In this document: positions 39,510-49,766 of the stretch, in pieces
Numbering within the stretch: the first letter of the stretch is position 1
Layout: each line of letters begins with the position of its first letter
Assembly: GCA_963966185.1 (NCBI GenBank)
Contig: CAWZYM010000450.1
Location: forward strand, 1 to 64,000
Length of the DNA: 64,000 nt
Source of the DNA: Rhabditoides inermis
Lineage: Eukaryota; Nematoda; Chromadorea; Rhabditida; Rhabditidae
Direction of reading: 5' to 3'
Made by a program: the position numbers and the translations under genes
Notes under the pieces: generated by a model
Told to the model about the DNA's origin: nothing
Database searches by the model: none
Seen by the model: the letters and a program-made list of their open reading frames with translations, nothing else

Positions 39510-39533
39510 CCGTCGAACACAACAACATCAACA

Positions 39534-41383
39534 TCAGTTCAGAGTGGACAGAGCGAGACGCCGCTTCTTCGCTGCAGACGCGTCTTCTCCCTCTTTCTTC
39601 TCATTTGGGGCACATGTGCGCCCTCCGCTGCGAGGAGTCCGAAGCGAACACTGTAAACAAACATTACAAAACCAGTAGTAAAACTAGCAACATACCGGTT
39701 GGCCCTTGAGGGCGATCATGTGAGGGCGATCATGCGCCTGCTTCGAAGTCTTCTTGTTCTTCTTGTTCGGACCGACGTAAGTCCATCCGGTCAACGCAGG
39801 GAAAGAGGAGGAAGTGCGAGTAGACAAAGACGAGCTCTTGGATGAAGTCGACTGGCGAGAAGACGATGCCGTGGATCGTCGAGAGGATTTGCACTTGGAC
39901 GAGTTCCGCGTGGACACCAGGGTATCCTGTAGAGATCTATGTTATCTCCCTCTGTTATCAACCGGCAACAAACCAGATCTGACAGAACAGCCGCCAGTGG
40001 GCGAAGCGCAGGGCGGTCAGTTTGTTTTCCGCGTCCACCCGACTGCACCGACGAAAGAGCCGTGGTGAAGATTGTGTTGCGCGTCAATGACGAAGACTGT
40101 GCGACTCGGGGATCCTGAACAGTTAAGATATCAATAATGATAATCTAAATCAATACATAGGTGACGTAATGGCTATCGTACCCTCGGGGCGCCTTTCCAA
40201 ACCACAAGAGATCCTGACGGAGCGGCTACATTCGAATCAGACTGAAATCGATAATGGAAATCAATACAAAGATGACGTAATCGCTAAAGTACCTCGGCCG
40301 TGCTCTGGGGAGCGAATCCGGAAGCGGGCGCCTGTGCCGCCACGACACCGGACGAAGCGGCTACATTCGAATCAGACTGAAATCGATAATGGAAATCAAT
40401 ACAAAGATGACGTAATCGCTAAAGTACCTCGGCCGTGCTCTGGGGAGCGAATCCGGAAGCGGGCGCCTGTGCCGCCACGACACCGGACGAAGCGGCTACA
40501 TTCGAATCAGACTGAAATCGATAATGGAAATCAATACAAAGATGACGTAATCGCTAAAGTACCTCGGCCGTGCTCTGGGGAGCGACTCCGGAAGCGGGCG
40601 CCTGTGCCGCCACGACACCGGACGAAGCGGCCACATTCGAATCAGACTGAAATCGATAATGGAAATCAATACAAAGATGACGTAATCGCTACAGTACCTG
40701 ATCACTCTCTCCGACTTGAAACTCGACGACTTCCAGTTGAGGGGAACGGGTGGGAGTTGGAAGAAGTGCGGGCCTACCGCCTCTTCGGGGAGTTCCGTAG
40801 AACTATAAAAGAAAAAAAGAGTCCACTAAAAACCTATACATTACTTACCTGTTTGTCGATTGTAGAACGGTTCCGGTCGTAGTCTTTCCAGATATGATCA
40901 AGGGCCATGTTGCGCCTGGTGGAGAGTGAGAGGCTCAAGGGAGAGCGAGGAGCAGGGGGAGTCCCCTGAATAAAACAACATTCGAAATCAAAACTTATGA
41001 AACTTACATGCGGATCGAAACCGTGCAGCACCACCGGGAGAGAGCGCGTCAGAGGGGTGCTTGATCTGGAGAGATCCTCATTCGAGGATCTCGGGAATCC
41101 GGGGGACCTGTAGGGAGCTTGCGGCGAGCTCTGAGTCGGAGTAACCATATTCGCAGGAGGACCCTGCACAGGAGTACTTTGTCGAGTGTGCACTGCCGGA
41201 GGAGCAGAATGCTGAAAAGTTTAACAAATCAAAACGATACAATGGAATACAACGGAGGAACGATAAAAAATAACTTAATGTAAACCACACCTCCGTCAAA
41301 TTGCCAATAACAAAAATGTTATTCGTCACTGTTCCACTAGGGAAGATATGTTGGGCCCATGGCCCTAGGATTCCCGGCAGCAT
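39534..41383 (-). CDS. Eleven-exon gene with tandemly repeated exon-intron cassette (Ser/Pro-rich, basic)
   Basis: Read on the minus strand from ATG 41383. Exons are 41291-41383, 41008-41211, 40849-40965, 40698-40802, 40563-40646, 40428-40511, 40293-40376, 40182-40241, 39974-40114, 39696-39926 and 39534-39650. All ten introns are 42-79 bp, GT...AG and phase 0, and the spliced frame is open for 439 codons. Exons 5-7 are 84 nt each and encode near-identical 28-residue repeats starting SDSNVAASSG. The early exons are Ser/Pro-rich, exon 10 is Ser/Lys/Arg-rich with KKNKK, and the last exon contains KKRR, so a nuclear protein is likely. No family is recognised. It lies antisense to BEL unit D, between its primer binding site and gag. 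Splicing is inferred and the start codon is the least certain part. Confidence 0.7.
40242..40697 (-). repeat. 135-bp tandem repeat = 84-bp exon + 51-bp intron
   Basis: The period of 135 bp is measured at 40221, 40356, 40491 and 40626. On the minus strand each unit is exactly one intron (GTACTTTAG...TTTCAG, 51 bp) and one phase-0 exon (84 bp), so duplication keeps splicing and frame. Exon 5 differs from 6 and 7 by two codons, and the first intron differs at one base. The plus-strand 237-codon frame here is a by-product of a period divisible by three. Confidence 0.9.
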
Positions 41384-41765
41384 AGCGGGGCACAGCGATC
41401 AATACACGGCACTCGGCAGAGAAGCTACACTGACTGTCACTGCCATTTCGAAACGGCATGCGCGCTCTGGTCGTCTGACTCTAACCCATAAGCACTCTTC
41501 ATGTCTGCGGCGGGAAATTCGAACGTGCATAATTAAAATGCTCGATATGCAAATTTTGACAACTCCCCGCGACAAGTGCAACACATCGATCGATTACAAA
41601 TTCGAATCACAATTTGTTGACACTGGTTATAAAGCGCTGGAACATGCCTACAATTGTGCCACGGTTGCTCCGCCCACTTGGCATCTCTACACTGAACCAC
41701 TGAATCCAAATGTCACGGAAGTACATTTTCGTTTCAGAGTTAACACGAGTACTAGCGACAAGCGA
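41384..41765. other. D leader, part 2: 5' flank of gag
   Basis: An open plus-strand frame crosses this stretch into gag, but it has no motif. It also holds the upstream region of the reverse-oriented 11-exon gene. The similarity to units A-C begins only at 41766. Confidence 0.5.
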
Positions 41766-41787
41766 CCAACACTCACGATATGCGGAA

Positions 41788-43644
41788 ATGGAAGAATCAA
41801 CAAAAAAATGGTTAGATGAATACAAGAACGACTTGAATGAATCGGTGGAGGAATACTATGAATTCAAGAAGGCTCAGAATATAAATAAATCGCTGCTCGT
41901 CCAGAACAATCTGAATGGAATAATCAAGAATCAATATGTCCACCTCGATCAAATCAAAATCTTGTATGATCAGCTGGACGAAAAGCAAAAGAAGGCGAGA
42001 GCAGCGGGCGACTCGAATGAATCGATAAAGGCGATCGAGGATGAACTTGAGACAATGAACATAGAACTATCACTGCACAAGGGAATAAAGGCTATTACTG
42101 AAATAGGAATCTGGCTATCTCGCCACGACCCCATAAACGAACAGAACACGGGTGAAACGGTAGCTGATCAAACAGCTGCTATTCAACAGACGCCTCAAAG
42201 GCAACAAGAAATCGTCGCGCAGGAATTAATCGGAACTCAACGTCGCGTTGAACAGCGCGCTGCCGCAGGAGGATCACCTGCGAGAATCGAATTCAATCAC
42301 ATCGGAATGAACGCGCAGTCACCATTGAATTTGTCCGCGGAACTTGGTTGGAATGGAAACAGCGCAGGAGATAGCGAACCACGAAACAATTTCCGCTTGC
42401 GCCCGAATACCAAGGATATAAGACTGAAAGAATTCTCTGGGAAGGCAGAAGACTTTGAGCGGTTCTGGGACCTCTATGAAACATGTGTCCACAAAAACCC
42501 ATCATACAACACGGTGGAGAAGTACACTATGCTCACGTGCCTCTGCCCGAATGAATCATTGCTGAATGCGTTGCCGCAGAAACCAGAATATTATGATAAG
42601 GCAGTGATGCAGCTGCGCGCTAAATACCAGAATCCACGTCTCAATCAACAACGAATCTGGAACAAAATGAAGAGTCTCCCGAAATCGGGAACCAGCACAA
42701 AATCAATGAGAATGACATACGAACAATTGTATGGTCTGCTGGCGACAGCGTGTCGCTACAAAACTGACTCGCTCACTAGCACGGATTCAGCATGGGTGAC
42801 CTTCATTAGGGGGATCATCTTCGACAAGTTTCCCTCATCGCTCGTGAGGGAGATCAAAAAAGAACTAGAGATAAGGGAGAATAACGATTACAGATGCGGA
42901 ATGAATGCATCTGATGAAACGGTGACAATCGAAGAGACACTGCATATGGTGGAACGCCATATCCGAATTAATGAAAACATGAACGAATCCGACTCGGAAG
43001 ACGAGACAAAAGTGAATGCGGCCTACAGAGAAACGAACGAGGCAAAGTGTGGAATTTGCAATGAGTCTCACATCGGATTCAACTGCTCAAAAAAGGACAA
43101 TGCAGCTTACTTGGCAAAAAGGCTTGTACAAGTGAACAATGCGTGTTTCACATGTTGGACCACAGGACATGCTGCTCATGCATGCCCCAACAAAATGACA
43201 ATCGAACGAGAAATGGAGACAAACAAAATTAGACCAGTGGCAAACTTTGGCACTCAAAATCAAAACCAGTCTCCCTACAACCGGTTCATGAACAATTACA
43301 ACACAAACTACAATCAGAACAGAACCCATCAAAACTTCCAACGGGGAGGATTTCGAGGAGGAGGGTTGATGCCCCCGCGAGGAAACATGAATCGAGGAAT
43401 GGCGCCAAGAGGTGGAATGTACTCTTCACCACACCGAGGTGGAATGGGTGGAATGAGGCAAAACAGTCGTGCACCTCAAAATATGATCACTAATGTGGGC
43501 GTGACGGAAACTGATGACGCTCACACAAATGAACAGCCGGAATCTGAATGGATAGAAGATCAAGCGGAAGAGGAATCATATGAGATCTCGCACGAAGACC
43601 AATTTCAACATGAAAGTGAACACGGCGAGAATTTTCGCGACTGA
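41788..43644 (+). CDS. Full-length Gag of BEL unit D
   Basis: 618 codons from the ATG at 41788, chosen because the block conserved in A-C (41766 onward) includes it; the frame extends 26 codons further to 41710. Residues 1-131 are Lys/Glu-rich and helical (SVEEYYEFKKAQ, LDEKQKKARAAG), a probable assembly domain missing from A-C. The DUF1759-like region, two CCHC knuckles and the RGG tail follow. It overlaps pol by 65 nt. It is the only gag in the window with the native N-terminus in place. Confidence 0.9.
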   Translation: MEESTKKWLDEYKNDLNESVEEYYEFKKAQNINKSLLVQNNLNGIIKNQYVHLDQIKILYDQLDEKQKKARAAGDSNESIKAIEDELETMNIELSLHKGIKAITEIGIWLSRHDPINEQNTGETVADQTAAIQQTPQRQQEIVAQELIGTQRRVEQRAAAGGSPARIEFNHIGMNAQSPLNLSAELGWNGNSAGDSEPRNNFRLRPNTKDIRLKEFSGKAEDFERFWDLYETCVHKNPSYNTVEKYTMLTCLCPNESLLNALPQKPEYYDKAVMQLRAKYQNPRLNQQRIWNKMKSLPKSGTSTKSMRMTYEQLYGLLATACRYKTDSLTSTDSAWVTFIRGIIFDKFPSSLVREIKKELEIRENNDYRCGMNASDETVTIEETLHMVERHIRINENMNESDSEDETKVNAAYRETNEAKCGICNESHIGFNCSKKDNAAYLAKRLVQVNNACFTCWTTGHAAHACPNKMTIEREMETNKIRPVANFGTQNQNQSPYNRFMNNYNTNYNQNRTHQNFQRGGFRGGGLMPPRGNMNRGMAPRGGMYSSPHRGGMGGMRQNSRAPQNMITNVGVTETDDAHTNEQPESEWIEDQAEEESYEISHEDQFQHESEHGENFRD

Positions 43645-46600
43645 TCAAATCACATGCTCAGCGAGAAAAACAATCAAATCGGGAAAAGTTTCGCTAATGA
43701 GCGCGAAGGGAAAAATAAGAGTAAATGGAATGGTATGCGAAACGTATATGATGATAGATGGTGGGTCAAACCAATCATTCATATCTCGAACGTTGGCAAA
43801 TAAGTTGAATGCCACAATATACGATGAGCGAGAACAAGAAGTGACTGTGTTTGGAGGATCAAAAGTGACCCGCAAAACAGGCACTGTAGCTGCTGTCCTC
43901 CTAGGAAACGAAGACATTGAACTGAATGTAGAATTAACAGTACAGGAACAAATTGTAGGAAAATACTTCACGTACGACGTAATGGAATGTGACCTAGTGT
44001 CTCTAAACACGCTGAACATAGAATTGAATTTAGGCAGCGAGCGAATAAATCCAGACATTCTCATCGGGCAAGATTTATATAATCAAATAATACCCGCAGA
44101 ACAACCCCTAGATTTACCTAGCGGTTTGAGAGCGACTAAAACAATTTTCGGCCACGTGCTTTCCGGTGCGTATAGGCCTGAAGAGAACAGTCACACTGAA
44201 ACGTTTGGCTTCGCGGCCATAAATGAGAATGAAACGCTAGAAAACTTCTGGAACCTAGAAACACTTGGAATAAAAGAATCCGAATTCAAAACTAAATCAG
44301 ATGTAGAAAAAGAAGTATGCGAAAATTTTTATAATACAATAATCCAAAAAGAAGACGGACTTCATGTACGTCTCCCTTGGAAGCCAGAATACGATCTAAA
44401 CAAACCGAACGGAAAGAAAATAGGCAATAATTTCCGATTAGCCTATCGGCGACTGTGCTCACAAATTCAGAATTTAAACAAACCCGGTCAAGAAAAGGTC
44501 CGGGAGGAATACGCAAAAATCTTCGAACAACAAGAAGCCGCGGGAATCATAAGGCGTCTATCACCAGATGAATTGGATAGCCCTTATCAAATATTCTATA
44601 TACCACATCAAGTGGTAGTGAAATTGAGCAGTCACACAACAAAAATAAGAATAGTATATGACGGAAGTAGTCATATGAGGAACGAGTGCTCTGTGAATGA
44701 CGCACTGCACCCAGGTCCAACCATCTTACCAGCGTTGGTCGGAATGCTCCTACGAGCGAGAATGGATAAAATATTATTAATCGCAGATGTTGAAAAGGCA
44801 TTTCATGGAATAAAACTACAAGAATGTGACCAACATGCAACCCGTTTTCTGTGGGTGAAGGACATAAATCAGCCTGTGAGCGAAGCGAACTTAATTCACT
44901 TTGTGTTTCAAAAGGTGCCGTTTGGACTGCGATGTAGCCCATGGCTACTCGGCGAATCGATAAAATATAACCTAAATAAAGTACACACCCCGCTTAGTAA
45001 AGAAATAGAAAACGAAACATATGTTGACAACGTCTTTATGCGTGCCAGCTCGATAGACGAAGCGGTAGCAAAATACAAAGAATCTAAATGGATATTCGAT
45101 CGAATAAATTTGAATCTCCGCGAGTTCATATCCAATTCGTCGGAACTAAACAACCTATTGCCAGAAAAAGATAAATCAGAAGCCAAAAATCAGAAGCTGC
45201 TGGGAATCGGTTGGAACATTGCAACTGACGAACTTCAAGTAAAAATCAATTGGAAATCTGTGACTAAACAAGTCACGAAACGGAGAATAGTATCAGCCAT
45301 TGCTAGTACATATGATCCATTAGGGTGGATAACACCCATGTTGTCTAGAGGAAAAATCATCATACAAGAAGTATGGAAGTCAGGAGCGAGTTGGGATGAA
45401 CCAGTAAGCCAGGAAATCGAAACAAAATGGAAGAGCTACGAATCTGCCGTAAACGGCCAATCATTTGTCGTGAAACGACTGATAAATGAATTCAAAAAAC
45501 GGAACATACTGCGCGTATTCACTGACGCCAGTTCGGGAAAAATCGGAGAAAGCGGGTTATTCGGTACGTGCGCGTATCTAGCGAATGAAACAGAATCTGA
45601 TTTAATTATCTCGAAACAACGAGTAGCACCGCAAAACGTAAATCTCACAGTTCCAAAGAAAGAATTATTAGGACTGTTAGTGGGTTGCAGGTTGATAAAG
45701 TATCTTATAAACAATATCGACACGCAGAATATAACAAAAATCGAACTACTCACGGACTCTTCAGTGGTCCTAGACTGGACAATAAGTTCGTGGAAAACTC
45801 CAAAGTACACTGACAAATTAGACGTGTTCACAAGGAACAGAGTACGTCAAATAATCGAACTTTTAAAAGAGATAGTAAATAGCGCAGATGTGAATATAGA
45901 ACTAGCGCATATTCACACTGATTGGAATCCAGCTGATCTACTTACCAAAACAGAATCAGAGATAAATCTAATCAACAACAACCTGTGGTGGCACGGCCCA
46001 AAGAATCCTATCGCTAAAGTGTCAACCGCAATTCGTTTCAATAAAAATAATGTTAATGAAAATAAGACGACCTGTCTGACATATTTCAGTCAGTCAGATT
46101 CGAGAGATAAGCCACAGAATGACTACGCGTGGGTACAACGCATTGCGGATCTGAACAGGTCGCACGAATCAATAATAAGAATAACAAGCTTATGCATTCA
46201 ATTTATAAAGAATAAAATGGCACTGTCATGCCTACAACATACGAACAGAACAGAATTATATAAAAAAGCTGAATTACTACAAATAAAAGCTCATCAAGTT
46301 AATATAAACGTTACGAAATATAAAGACCTAAATTTATACAAAGATGAAAATGAAATTATAAAATGCAAAGGACGATTAGACAATAGTCTACTAAATAACA
46401 ATGCAAAACGACCAATATTAATAGAACCTAACTCAACGTTTGCGGACAAACTAATCAGGTATTTCCACTCAAAGACAGCGCACGGTGGTGTTGCCCACAC
46501 TCTCGCGGCACTGCGAGACTCCTACTGGATCCCGCAGGGAAGAGCGGCTGTAAAGAGAATTTTAAATAAATGCGTAATGTGTAGAATATACAAAGCATAC

Positions 46601-47755
46601 GCGTATAAATACCCGAATATGGGACAACTGCCAGAACTGAGAACAACAAGAAGCAGGCCGTTCGAAAATACTGGTTGCGACTACGCCGGCCCATTGTGGG
46701 TGATAGAAAATGGCGAGAACACGAAAATATGGATTGTTCTTTACACGTGTCTAACCACACGTTTAATACACCTAGAACTGGTAAAGAGCTGCAACACGAA
46801 AGAATTCATAAAAGCAACCAAACGAATGTGCGCAAGACGAGGTGTGCCATCATTGATGCTCACGGATAACGCGCTACAATTTCAGTTAGCAGAAAGAATC
46901 TGGAATAAATCAAATATAGAATATGATGTACAACAAATAAATTGGAAATTTATAACAGAATTGACACCATGGAGAGGAATTGACACCATGGAGATAGAAT
47001 ATGATGTACAACAAATAAATTGGAAATTTATAACAGAATTGACACCATGGAGAGGTGGCGCTTACGAAAGATTAGTAGGAAGCGTGAAACGCGCAATGAA
47101 AATGATGACAAATAATAAAACGCTAGAGTTGACTGATTTTGAAACGACTCTAGTGGAATGCGAAGCAATTTTAAATGCAAGGCCAATAAGTTACGTCAAT
47201 TCAAACCTAGATGAATGGAAGTGCGTCAAACCAAGCGATGTCATAAACCCAGGAATAGAAAGTACTGTGAAAACAGTGAAGAACGATAATGGCGAATTTC
47301 AAATAAAAGAAGAAAGCGAAATCTACCAACTTACAATAAACAATCTAGAAAGTGCAGAGAAATCTAGAAACCGGTTTTGGAAACACTGGTCAAATGATTA
47401 TTTGAAGAATTTGCGCGAGCAACATAGAAACCGCTCAAATTCGTGGAAAAAGCATGGCTCCGCACTTGCCCCCAAAGTGGGCGAAGTAGTCATTATAATT
47501 GAAGATACCCAATTGACAAAACGATGGTTTATGGGAATCATAATCGAGCTACACACAAGCTCAGATGACCAAATTAGAACCGCTAAATTAAAAACGGCAA
47601 AAGGAATACTGAACAGAAACATAAGCGCACTAGTTCCACTAGAAATCAGATGCGCAGATATATCGAACGTTTACTCAGGACAAAACAAACCACCGGAAAC
47701 CCGAAAACAACCGGAAAGAAGATGTAAAAAAGCGAAAACATACAACGAAAATTAA
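43580..47755 (+). CDS. Full-length Pol of BEL unit D (protease-RT-RNase H-integrase)
   Basis: A single frame of 1391 codons. Protease (MIDGGSNQSF), RT (LLIADVEKAF, VPFGLRCSPW, YVDN) and RNase H lead without a break into integrase, with the HHCC zinc site complete (YFHSKTAHGG ... CVMC) and the GCDYAGPL and LTDNALQF motifs. A 78-bp in-frame duplication lies just before the catalytic Glu (GGAYERLVG). It is +1 relative to gag with a 65-nt overlap. This is the ancestral arrangement from which the split pol of A-C can be derived. Confidence 0.93.
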   Translation: MRSRTKTNFNMKVNTARIFATDQITCSARKTIKSGKVSLMSAKGKIRVNGMVCETYMMIDGGSNQSFISRTLANKLNATIYDEREQEVTVFGGSKVTRKTGTVAAVLLGNEDIELNVELTVQEQIVGKYFTYDVMECDLVSLNTLNIELNLGSERINPDILIGQDLYNQIIPAEQPLDLPSGLRATKTIFGHVLSGAYRPEENSHTETFGFAAINENETLENFWNLETLGIKESEFKTKSDVEKEVCENFYNTIIQKEDGLHVRLPWKPEYDLNKPNGKKIGNNFRLAYRRLCSQIQNLNKPGQEKVREEYAKIFEQQEAAGIIRRLSPDELDSPYQIFYIPHQVVVKLSSHTTKIRIVYDGSSHMRNECSVNDALHPGPTILPALVGMLLRARMDKILLIADVEKAFHGIKLQECDQHATRFLWVKDINQPVSEANLIHFVFQKVPFGLRCSPWLLGESIKYNLNKVHTPLSKEIENETYVDNVFMRASSIDEAVAKYKESKWIFDRINLNLREFISNSSELNNLLPEKDKSEAKNQKLLGIGWNIATDELQVKINWKSVTKQVTKRRIVSAIASTYDPLGWITPMLSRGKIIIQEVWKSGASWDEPVSQEIETKWKSYESAVNGQSFVVKRLINEFKKRNILRVFTDASSGKIGESGLFGTCAYLANETESDLIISKQRVAPQNVNLTVPKKELLGLLVGCRLIKYLINNIDTQNITKIELLTDSSVVLDWTISSWKTPKYTDKLDVFTRNRVRQIIELLKEIVNSADVNIELAHIHTDWNPADLLTKTESEINLINNNLWWHGPKNPIAKVSTAIRFNKNNVNENKTTCLTYFSQSDSRDKPQNDYAWVQRIADLNRSHESIIRITSLCIQFIKNKMALSCLQHTNRTELYKKAELLQIKAHQVNINVTKYKDLNLYKDENEIIKCKGRLDNSLLNNNAKRPILIEPNSTFADKLIRYFHSKTAHGGVAHTLAALRDSYWIPQGRAAVKRILNKCVMCRIYKAYAYKYPNMGQLPELRTTRSRPFENTGCDYAGPLWVIENGENTKIWIVLYTCLTTRLIHLELVKSCNTKEFIKATKRMCARRGVPSLMLTDNALQFQLAERIWNKSNIEYDVQQINWKFITELTPWRGIDTMEIEYDVQQINWKFITELTPWRGGAYERLVGSVKRAMKMMTNNKTLELTDFETTLVECEAILNARPISYVNSNLDEWKCVKPSDVINPGIESTVKTVKNDNGEFQIKEESEIYQLTINNLESAEKSRNRFWKHWSNDYLKNLREQHRNRSNSWKKHGSALAPKVGEVVIIIEDTQLTKRWFMGIIIELHTSSDDQIRTAKLKTAKGILNRNISALVPLEIRCADISNVYSGQNKPPETRKQPERRCKKAKTYNEN
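46978..47055 (+). repeat. 78-bp in-frame tandem duplication in integrase of unit D
   Basis: The segment ending ACACCATGGAGAGG is present twice, adding 26 codons between the second catalytic Asp and the Glu. Units A-C have one copy. The linker IDTME is read at the junction. Confidence 0.95.
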
Positions 47756-48023
47756 ATTCGAAATAAAAATAATTCGTAATTTAGTAATTATTCGGCATTT
47801 GGAATATAACGGAATATGCAAATTTCAGAAATTACCTGGTCTCAAAACGATCAGAAGCAGTTTGATACCGTAGTGAGCGGTGATAAAATAATTAGCCTAA
47901 AATCTGCATATCAAAGGAATCGATCGCTGATATAATCAGTTCGAAATTACCTCCACGTTGGTCTTCGCGGACCCGGAGCTGCTCAACGCCAACTTACTCA
48001 CTACCTTCTTCGTCTACATTCAC

Positions 48024-48272
48024 ATGTCGCAGGACATCATGGCCGAGGAGAACGACTTCAACAAGGACATGTTGCCGGCTGCCGAGGACCACATCGAGGA
48101 CAATGTCGAGGAGGAGCGCTGGATCAACAACACCGACTTCGAGAAGTTCGAGGATCGGTTGCTACTGACCACCACCGGGCAGTCGAACCTCATTAGGACC
48201 ACCTGGGAGAGGAGCACTGAGACAATCGGAGCATCGATCATGGCCTTGGAGACGTCGCTGAAGCGCCACATC
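48024..48272 (+). pseudogene. ORF3 of BEL unit D, 3'-truncated
   Basis: Matches ORF3 codons 1-83, then breaks at CATCGAC into LTR sequence (CCACGGTTAATC), with three bases (GAC) common to both sides. The zinc-finger half and the antisense gene are deleted. Confidence 0.92.
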
Positions 48273-49016
48273 GACCACGGTTAATCTCGCATATTTGTCA
48301 AACGGAATCCGTAGTATTTAAAATAGAATCAGACGGCACCGATGGTCCCGGACCGACAACATTCAATACATGACCGTAACCCATTCCGGAGGGTATATAA
48401 GCTCTTCCAGGATGCACAGAAAGATCACTTATCCACACTTATCCGACTTGCGACCGTCAGGCGCGGTGAGTGGATGCGATAAATCAATGAATCGAATGAA
48501 GTGGATCGACATCTGAATGTAAATCAGGGTAAATGTAAACCGAACACACTATGATAAATTACGAGTAGTACAGCGGATTAAATGCAAAAGAATGTGTTCG
48601 CAGTGGAGTGAATCGGAATATGATCACGCCAGTATCGCAGAGGTTCTGCACTGAGCGTCCCTTCTTCCCCTTCTTCAGCAGCCGATTGCCCGGTGGATTC
48701 CGAGGCGCTGCGTGCGTTGTATGGCCATGCAACCCGGTGGATTCCGGGGGCCCGCACTCCTACCGCATCAAGTCTCCGTCGCTGGTGGATTCCCGACGAG
48801 AGCTACCGTAACCACTCACTGGAACCAAGAATACGCTACAGTATCCCGCTTCTTCTACAAGTACATCATCACCGTGCGGCTCTATCTACCGTAACCCTCG
48901 TCCAACTCCTGTACCTCAACCACTTCAATAATCGCATGAATATGAAATAACAATGTATTGCAAATAAATAATGTTATGATTACGTGTACTTTTGGTGACG
49001 ATCTTGGGTGCGCTCA
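48273..49016 (+). mobile_element. LTR of BEL unit D (3' LTR), 5'-truncated
   Basis: Lacks the first ~200 bp of U3, including the terminal palindrome, but keeps TATATAA, AATAAA and the GCGCTCA end. It is followed by the first ten bases of the primer binding site (49017-49026), as at 34895. Confidence 0.92.
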
Positions 49017-49027
49017 TGGTGCATCGG

Positions 49028-49304
49028 CCGGGACCATCGGTGCCGTCTGATTCTATTTTAAATACTACGGATTCCGTTTGACAAATATGCGAGATTAACC
49101 GTGGTCACATTGCCACTCTCTGGCTCCGCCCATCGCGTCTGGCGGGAGACTTTCGTTGTAGCCAGAATTAAATCTATTGATCGTTATCGATTGTTTATCG
49201 ATTATAATTCATTACTAGTAGTTATAAAATGTACATACATATTTATATAGTAGTTACATAGTCATTCTATTAGTCTATATAGTGGTTGTATCGCGTCCGC
49301 GACA
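49028..49304 (-). mobile_element. LTR fragment closing the compound insertion (minus), 277 bp
   Basis: Matches 5038-5314 (offset 43990) with one substitution (GGCTCCGCC versus GGCCCCGCC). Its intact terminus CGCGACA is followed by the target repeat CCATG at 49305-49309. Confidence 0.92.
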
Positions 49305-49619
49305 CCATGAGCTCATACGAAAAGGAGGGGGCGGGGCTAGAACTCGGAGCGTGTGGCGTCTCCGCGCAGGTGTGTGGCGGGTGTGTGGAAGACGAGGGCG
49401 GCCGAGTGAGGGGGCGAGGGAAGTGCCGGCTCCAAACAGGCGCGGACGGGGCAGACGAATCCAAGCTGGCGCTTCTTCTTCACATCCCATGCGAACAGCA
49501 ACAGAGAGTACAGTATTCGTTCAGCGGGTAGTACGGTATCATGTTGTTCTCACACAGTGGATGTCATATGGTATGATCAAAGTCAAAGTTATACGGTTTC
49601 GGTCGTGGAATCCACGACA
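49305..49619. repeat. Block X, right arm (starts with target-site duplication CCATG)
   Basis: Resumes the X sequence interrupted at 4372 and matches 2405-2719, ending in TCGTGGAATCCACGACA. It then joins a satellite unit in mid-unit. Confidence 0.9.
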
Positions 49620-49766
49620 ACTAGTGCTCTGGCTGACATATGTGCAAAATAGCACCCTCGTAGCGAGCTCCTGTCATATCGATCCGGCCTCATTCCCCAG
49701 GGCTCACTCCATTATATGGAGCTCTTTCGAGTTCATCCGCTGGTAATCGCTCTGACGATTCATATA
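49620..49766. repeat. Single satellite unit left of the Penelope-like element
   Basis: A 147-bp stretch of the satellite seen at 1-1207, ending GATTCATATA. The same rare variant (TAATCGCTCTGACGATTCAT) occurs at the window start, uninterrupted. Confidence 0.93.

Larger units (their letters stand above)
4373..49304. mobile_element. Compound BEL/Pao LTR-retrotransposon insertion, ~45 kb
   Basis: The outer ends are intact LTR termini, and both flanks carry the 5-bp direct repeat CCATG; the unoccupied sequence is retained at 2405-2409. The interior holds five element units: A (minus, 4373-14389), truncated E (14390-15806), tandem B and C (plus, sharing LTRs, 15807-34894) and D (plus, 34895-49016), then a 277-bp minus LTR fragment. 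B and C repeat with a period of 9075 bp, or 9071 after eight single-base indels in C. Classification as BEL/Pao rests on the gag domain order, a DUF1759-like Gag region, the A17-type protease/RT polyprotein and the integrase with its GCDYAGPL, LTDNALQF and GGAYERLVG motifs. Confidence 0.9.

Noticed and set aside
40169..40882. 237-codon plus-strand frame with 45-residue repeats
   Set aside because: It is the complement of the 135-bp exon-intron cassette. The minus strand has ten consistent phase-0 introns and a better gene structure.
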